This document shows, piece by piece, positions 32,732-35,897 of a stretch of 35,897 nucleotides of DNA. Below the pieces are notes generated by a model, which saw only the letters and a list, made by a program, of their open reading frames with translations, ran no database searches and had not been told where the DNA came from. The first letter of the stretch is position 1; each line of letters begins with the position of its first letter. A program made the position numbers and the translations under genes. Origin of the DNA: an uncultured Clostridium sp. (GTDB lineage: Bacteria; Bacillota; Clostridia; TANB77; CAG-508). The stretch covers positions 1 through 35,897 of the forward strand of contig USGK01000015.1 in assembly GCA_900554175.1 (NCBI GenBank). Reading direction: 5' to 3'.

Positions 32732-33496
32732 TCAGCTTTGCAACTTTCTACTATATAATCCTAAACTAAATATATTCCATAAAATAAATACTATTTGTTC
32801 ATATGGTACAAAGATTGCAATTAAAGTTCCTATTACGATAAACGGTCCAAATGGTATATACTCATCTGTCTTTTTTATTCTAGTTACTAATAGAATTATA
32901 CTAAGGACTGCACCTATTAAAAATGAAAGCAACGCTATAATTATTATGTTTGAAAGTCCAAAATACAATCCTAATGCTCCCATAAGTTTAACATCACCAA
33001 GTCCCATTGCTTCTTTTCCATAAACAAGTCCACCTAGTAAAGTAATCACTAAAAATATTCCTGCACCAGCAAGCATCCCAAATAACATATTTATAGAAAT
33101 TGCTACATTTGATAGTCCATAAAGGAAAGTAAAAATAATTCCTATTTCAAACATTGTTAGGTTCAATCTGTTTGGAATAATTTGTAATTTAAAATCTATT
33201 ACCACAACACATAATAACATTGGTACTAAGATTAAATATTTTATTAAGTCAAAATTTGCTACTAATGTATCATGAATTCCAAATCTATATAAAATTCCGA
33301 CGTAAAGAGCTGCATTTATAAGCATTAAAATATAATTTGGAGAAAATTCTTCTTTATATTCTCTAAAAAAATCTAAACTGAAAACTTTTTTATACTCTGG
33401 AAGTCTTTTGTTTGACCAGTTTACTATTTCTCCAACAAAAAGGCCCACTATCGCTATTATTATATAATATACTATATTTACATCATTTATATACAT
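32732..33496 (-). CDS. Prepilin leader peptidase (A24 family)
   Basis: 254 aa with about seven TM helices. The two catalytic Asp sites are clear: 'VVVIDFKLQIIPNRLN' and 'MGLGDVKLMGALG' (GxGD). The N-terminal region, which in PilD/ComC contains the Cys-rich methylase loop, is short and has no CxxC, so it may only cleave and not methylate. It processes type IV prepilins or pseudopilins at the membrane. No pilin genes are in the window, but the protein cut off at the right end is a possible substrate. Confidence 0.93.
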   Translation of the reverse strand: MYINDVNIVYYIIIAIVGLFVGEIVNWSNKRLPEYKKVFSLDFFREYKEEFSPNYILMLINAALYVGILYRFGIHDTLVANFDLIKYLILVPMLLCVVVIDFKLQIIPNRLNLTMFEIGIIFTFLYGLSNVAISINMLFGMLAGAGIFLVITLLGGLVYGKEAMGLGDVKLMGALGLYFGLSNIIIIALLSFLIGAVLSIILLVTRIKKTDEYIPFGPFIVIGTLIAIFVPYEQIVFILWNIFSLGLYSRKLQS

Positions 33497-33517
33497 TTGT
33501 TTTTCTCCTTTTATTCT

Positions 33518-34024
33518 TTAGAATTTTTTCTTACTATTCCGCTTTTCTATTTTTTTCTTAAATTGATTTTCTATAGGTCTTTTCCATGCTGTATACCAAT
33601 AATCTTTTTTTGTTACTGGATCAACTAAAATTGTAAACATATTGCATCTGTTTCCACCTACTACATCTGTAAATATTTGATCTCCAACAACTGCAATATT
33701 TTTTTCATTTGTTTTTAGTATGTCTCTTATTTTTAGAAATCCTTTTTTAAAAGGTTTTTTTGCAAACATCTCATATGGTATCTCAAGTTTTTTTGCCACA
33801 TCTTCTACCTTTTGTTTTTTATTTGTATTTGATAATATATACATCCTTATACCTTGTCCTTGTAATTCTTTTGCCCAAGAAACTACATCATCTGACATTT
33901 TTTTATAATAGTCTATTAATGTATTATCTACATCTAATATAAGTACTTTTATTTTATTTTTTATTAAAAACTCTATTTTTATATCCAACACACTTGTAAA
34001 GTATATATTTGGGTATATATTCAT
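33518..34024 (-). CDS. YqeG-family HAD phosphatase
   Basis: 168 aa from the ATG at 34024 (GAAAGGAAAG just upstream; a longer reading to 34060 lacks one). HAD motif I is 'LILDVDNTLIDY', motif II is in 'MYILSNTNKK', the Lys of motif III in 'AKKPFKKGF', and motif IV is 'AVVGDQIFTDVVGGN'. YqeG is a HAD-IIIA enzyme; related proteins act on phosphatidylglycerolphosphate, but the bacterial role is not settled. Adjacent genes are the prepilin peptidase and the metallopeptidase. Confidence 0.92.
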   Translation of the reverse strand: MNIYPNIYFTSVLDIKIEFLIKNKIKVLILDVDNTLIDYYKKMSDDVVSWAKELQGQGIRMYILSNTNKKQKVEDVAKKLEIPYEMFAKKPFKKGFLKIRDILKTNEKNIAVVGDQIFTDVVGGNRCNMFTILVDPVTKKDYWYTAWKRPIENQFKKKIEKRNSKKKF

Positions 34025-34063
34025 TTTGCTCTTTCCTTTCTTTTTAAGCCCAAAATTCAAAAT

Positions 34064-34753
34064 TTATCTTATGATACATATTATTAAAAATATTATTACT
34101 TTTAATATTGTCTTAAACATCAAATCATAATTAATAAACTTTATTCCAATATTGTTTAATTTTTGGTATTCTTTTGTTACTTCTTCTATTTCATCATTTG
34201 ATAATATTTTACTTTCTTGCATATATTCTTTTGCTAAAAATTCTGCTTTTATCATTGCATCGTTTTCTAGATAACTTCTTATAAAATAATATATATAACT
34301 TAAAAATATAAATATATTTAAAAATATCATTTTATATGGTAGCCATTTTCCAATTGCTAGTACTGATATTATGAAAAAGTAAATTAGATATATATTTGAG
34401 TATATAAAGTTAAACTTTAATATTTTTTTATTTTGAATTGAATGTAAACATTCATGAGCTATAGTCTGAATTCTAGTATAACTATTTCTTAAATTTCCTA
34501 TTAATATTTTGTTTGTCATTGCAATATACAAACAGTTTGACGCATTTTTATCTTCTTCTATTTTTACATCCTCATTATTTAATTTTTTTAATATGCTTTT
34601 GCAAACTTCAATATTATCAGGCATTTTATTTACTATTTCATCAAGTTTTGGTCTTTTGGCCATTTTTTTTACTTCTTTTGGATTAAGATTGTATACGATT
34701 GCTGTAATTATTAATATTATAATTAAGGTTATTAATACTATTATATATTCCAT
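34064..34753 (-). CDS. Membrane zinc metallopeptidase (YugP-like)
   Basis: 229 aa. TM helix 1 (about 3-21), a soluble part with the zinc motif HExxH in 'TIAHECLHSIQNKKI' (about 103-107), then two or three further TM helices (about 120-160, 210-229). 'NASNCLYIAMTNKILIGNL' is a likely strand next to the site. Layout and motif fit small membrane peptidases like YugP, but similarity is limited. The Shine-Dalgarno is 70 nt upstream, beyond a large hairpin. It follows ylbF. Confidence 0.78.
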   Translation of the reverse strand: MEYIIVLITLIIILIITAIVYNLNPKEVKKMAKRPKLDEIVNKMPDNIEVCKSILKKLNNEDVKIEEDKNASNCLYIAMTNKILIGNLRNSYTRIQTIAHECLHSIQNKKILKFNFIYSNIYLIYFFIISVLAIGKWLPYKMIFLNIFIFLSYIYYFIRSYLENDAMIKAEFLAKEYMQESKILSNDEIEEVTKEYQKLNNIGIKFINYDLMFKTILKVIIFLIICIIR

Positions 34754-34761
34754 AATTTTTC

Positions 34762-34829
34762 ACAAAAATTCTAATTATTTTATTATTGATTCTAAAACAA
34801 TATTAAATTATAATTTTTGTTATCCTCCT
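34762..34829 (-). promoter_or_regulatory. Shine-Dalgarno separated from the metallopeptidase start by a long hairpin
   Basis: AGGAGG (34829-34824), 3 nt, then a 9-bp stem ACAAAAATT/AATTTTTGT (34820-34812 and 34770-34762) continued by 5 bp after one mismatch, loop 29 nt, then 8 nt and the ATG at 34753. Linear spacing is 70 nt; folded it is 11 nt. No other Shine-Dalgarno is present before the ATG. Confidence 0.5.
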
Positions 34830-34836
34830 ATGTTTT

Positions 34837-35175
34837 TTAATCAACTAAGACATCTTTCACAGATTCTGTAATTATTTTATTTACATCTGCAAGCATAATA
34901 TTGAACCTAAGTTCAGCTTCGAAATATTTTTTTATTTCTTCGGTTTGAATTAATTCCTCATATATCTTTTGAATTTCAGCTAATTTTTTTTCATCTTTTT
35001 TTCCTGTATTTATTAAATTCATTTGTTCTGCATATCTTTCTTTCTCGAAGTTTTGAATTTTTTCTTTTAATTCAGGATTTAAATTTATATATTGTTTGGC
35101 TGTTTTAAAATTCACATATTCCTCGGACTCTTCTAGAGATCTTGCTAAATTATTTGCTTCATCATAAACTTTCAT
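34837..35175 (-). CDS. YlbF/YmcA-family regulator
   Basis: 112 aa, all helical. 'VYDEANNLARSLEESEEYVN' at the start is the family signature, then 'LNPELKEKIQNFEKERYAEQ' and a C-terminal helix. In Bacillus, YlbF with YmcA and YaaT forms the Y-complex that directs RNase Y and affects sporulation, biofilm and competence. There are several paralogues, so I do not name it. It is the first gene of the run to efp and has its own promoter. Its Shine-Dalgarno lies before a hairpin. Confidence 0.92.
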   Translation of the reverse strand: MKVYDEANNLARSLEESEEYVNFKTAKQYINLNPELKEKIQNFEKERYAEQMNLINTGKKDEKKLAEIQKIYEELIQTEEIKKYFEAELRFNIMLADVNKIITESVKDVLVD

Positions 35176-35182
35176 AAATTTC

Positions 35183-35216
35183 GGTTTTAATTAAATTTAA
35201 AACCTTCTCTCCTTTC
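35183..35216 (-). promoter_or_regulatory. Shine-Dalgarno separated from the ylbF start by a hairpin
   Basis: GAAAGGAG (35216-35209), 4 nt, then an 8-bp stem GGTTTTAA/TTAAAACC (35204-35197 and 35190-35183) with a 6-nt loop, then 7 nt and the ATG at 35175. Folded spacing is 11 nt, linear 33 nt. The stem includes an in-frame TAA, so no upstream start is possible. Confidence 0.55.
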
Positions 35217-35239
35217 TTTTTCACTCGTATTTTTTAATT

Positions 35240-35268
35240 ATTTTATACTTTATACTTTTTTTTGTCAA
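35240..35268 (-). promoter_or_regulatory. Sigma-A promoter of ylbF
   Basis: TTGACA (35268-35263), 17 bp, TAAAAT (35245-35240). The leader would be about 58 nt and include the hairpin. The 353-bp gene-free stretch 35176-35528 holds this promoter, the terminator at 35335, and the hairpins at 35500; the remainder (35399-35499) shows nothing else. Confidence 0.75.
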
Positions 35269-35334
35269 TGGGTAATTTTAAGGATTTTTTATTAACATAT
35301 GAACTTGATTTTATTCCTTCAATTCTTTACAACA

Positions 35335-35398
35335 AAAATATAGTGCATAAATTTTATTATTTTAAATAATTTACACACTATATAATGCACTATATTTT
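35335..35398 (-). terminator. Terminator after the surface-protein gene
   Basis: Perfect 14-bp arms (35335-35348 and 35385-35398) around a 36-nt A/T-rich loop that can pair further. The 3' arm ends in U-rich sequence on both strands. It lies about 130 bp after the stop of the variable-region gene. Confidence 0.6.
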
Positions 35399-35499
35399 TT
35401 CTTTAAATTTTAGGGCGCTTACTCATCCAAACTTCTTTTTTTTAGTTTATCTCCCGTATTTAAATTTCTTAAAATGTTACATCACGTGCCGATAAAAGG

Positions 35500-35528
35500 G
35501 ACTTAAGAATTAAGTCACTTTCAAAGTG
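35500..35528. repeat. Two adjacent small hairpins just after the variable region
   Basis: GACTTAA-GAA-TTAAGTC (35500-35516) and CACTTT-C-AAAGTG (35516-35528) share one base and end directly at the stop codon of the variable-region gene. In studied DGRs, a hairpin/cruciform a few bases after the variable region is needed for efficient homing; these match in place. Confidence 0.6.
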
Positions 35529-35640
35529 CTAGAAAGCTAGGCACACACGGAAACCAAAGTAGTCGAGAGGAAGGCCATTAGAATTAAGGTAAGCAAACAC
35601 ACCCGCACTGACTCCAAAACTGTAATAGCCCCCACGATTG
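35529..35640 (-). other. Candidate DGR variable region
   Basis: The last ~37 codons of the gene. Fixed blocks (RGG, AGVFA, GFRVCLAF) contain few or no A in the coding strand; the 17 residues between them (Y,Y,S,F / V,S / Y,L,N,S,N / L,P,L,D,Y,F) all use codons ending in T or C. That is what is expected if each came from AAC/AAT template codons by adenine mutagenesis. The segment is clearly richer in G+C than its surroundings, and Leu is CTT/CTC and not the genome's TTA. Neither the template repeat nor the reverse transcriptase is in the window. Confidence 0.65.
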
Positions 35641-35897
35641 AATACTGGACCGCTTGAATTAACAAAGTCAGTGTAATCTGAATTCCATCCTAATGTTTCA
35701 TTTGTTGCATCTCCTTTTTTATTATTATCTTTATATAATGTTAAATATTTTGTACTATTTGTTGTACTTGAATTTACCATTGCACTATGCCAAATTGGTT
35801 TACCTGCTGAACCACCTTCATAAAATGCTGCCACTCTTTCCCATACACATCCATTTAAGTCAAATACTCCTGTCATATTTTTTGTACTACTTGCATT
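35529..35897 (-). CDS. C-terminal part of an FGE-sulfatase/C-type-lectin-like surface protein (5' end outside window)
   Basis: 122 codons visible; the frame is open to the window edge, so the true start is outside and the Met at 35876 is internal. Visible motifs are those of the formylglycine-generating-enzyme-like fold: 'TGVFDLNGCVWERV' (family 'GVYDMxGNVWEW'), then 'PVFNRGGYYS' and 'AGVFAY', ending 'GFRVCLAF'. This fold is the usual display scaffold of DGR target proteins, with the variable residues on the surface near the C-terminus. Clostridial targets of this sort often start with a prepilin-type leader; that part cannot be seen. Binding of varied ligands on the cell surface is inference. 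Confidence 0.82.
   Translation of the reverse strand, partial: NASSTKNMTGVFDLNGCVWERVAAFYEGGSAGKPIWHSAMVNSSTTNSTKYLTLYKDNNKKGDATNETLGWNSDYTDFVNSSGPVFNRGGYYSFGVSAGVFAYLNSNGLPLDYFGFRVCLAF

Overview
The window is a low-GC (visibly A+T-dominated), gene-dense piece of a Firmicutes/Clostridia chromosome. Supporting marks are the ireB-ruvX-DUF1292 block, rpsO next to pnp, a SpoIIQ-like M23 protein (endospore-former lineage), a YlbF-family protein, an EF-P neighbourhood, strong AAAGGAGG ribosome-binding sites and TTGACA/TATAAT-type promoters. An uncultivated gut Clostridia lineage is my inference. Every gene I can support lies on the minus strand, so the window reads right to left. No tRNA, rRNA or CRISPR array was seen.

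Right end (35.9-30.6 kb): the window cuts into the 3' end of a gene for an FGE-sulfatase/C-type-lectin-like surface domain. Its last ~110 bp look like the variable region of a diversity-generating retroelement (DGR). It is followed by two small hairpins and a terminator. Then comes a run of ylbF, a membrane metallopeptidase, yqeG phosphatase, prepilin peptidase, aminopeptidase P, efp and a zinc-ribbon protein.

Centre (30.4-19.3 kb): murC, rpsO with its own promoter and a structured leader, pnp, hemW, rodA, a Wzx-type flippase, pth, an RNase E/G with no C-terminal Zn-link, and a SpoIIQ-like M23 protein. These are envelope and RNA/translation housekeeping functions.

Left-centre (19.2-13.0 kb): a G5/glucosaminidase cell-wall protein, then an apparent operon running from a small two-TM membrane protein to a ParA/MinD-like protein with a degenerate P-loop, two AT-hooks and four LPGF repeats, then a degenerate GGDEF protein, ireB, ruvX and DUF1292.

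Left (12.9-0.1 kb): two unknown membrane proteins, an ECF sigma factor fused in frame to a membrane segment and a serpin-like extracytoplasmic domain, undecaprenol/diacylglycerol kinase, an IS200-type element, a MarR-regulated heterodimeric ABC exporter (BmrC/BmrD type), a hotdog thioesterase, tsaC, an unknown envelope protein, tag, and a second ECF sigma whose anti-sigma carries an FtsX-like extracellular domain.

The signals most worth following are: (1) the DGR-like variable region; (2) five genes whose only strong Shine-Dalgarno is separated from the start codon by a hairpin, such that removing the hairpin leaves 11-13 nt; (3) two unusual ECF signalling architectures; (4) the ParA-like AT-hook protein; (5) an IS200 5' leader that could hide its RBS only in read-through transcripts.
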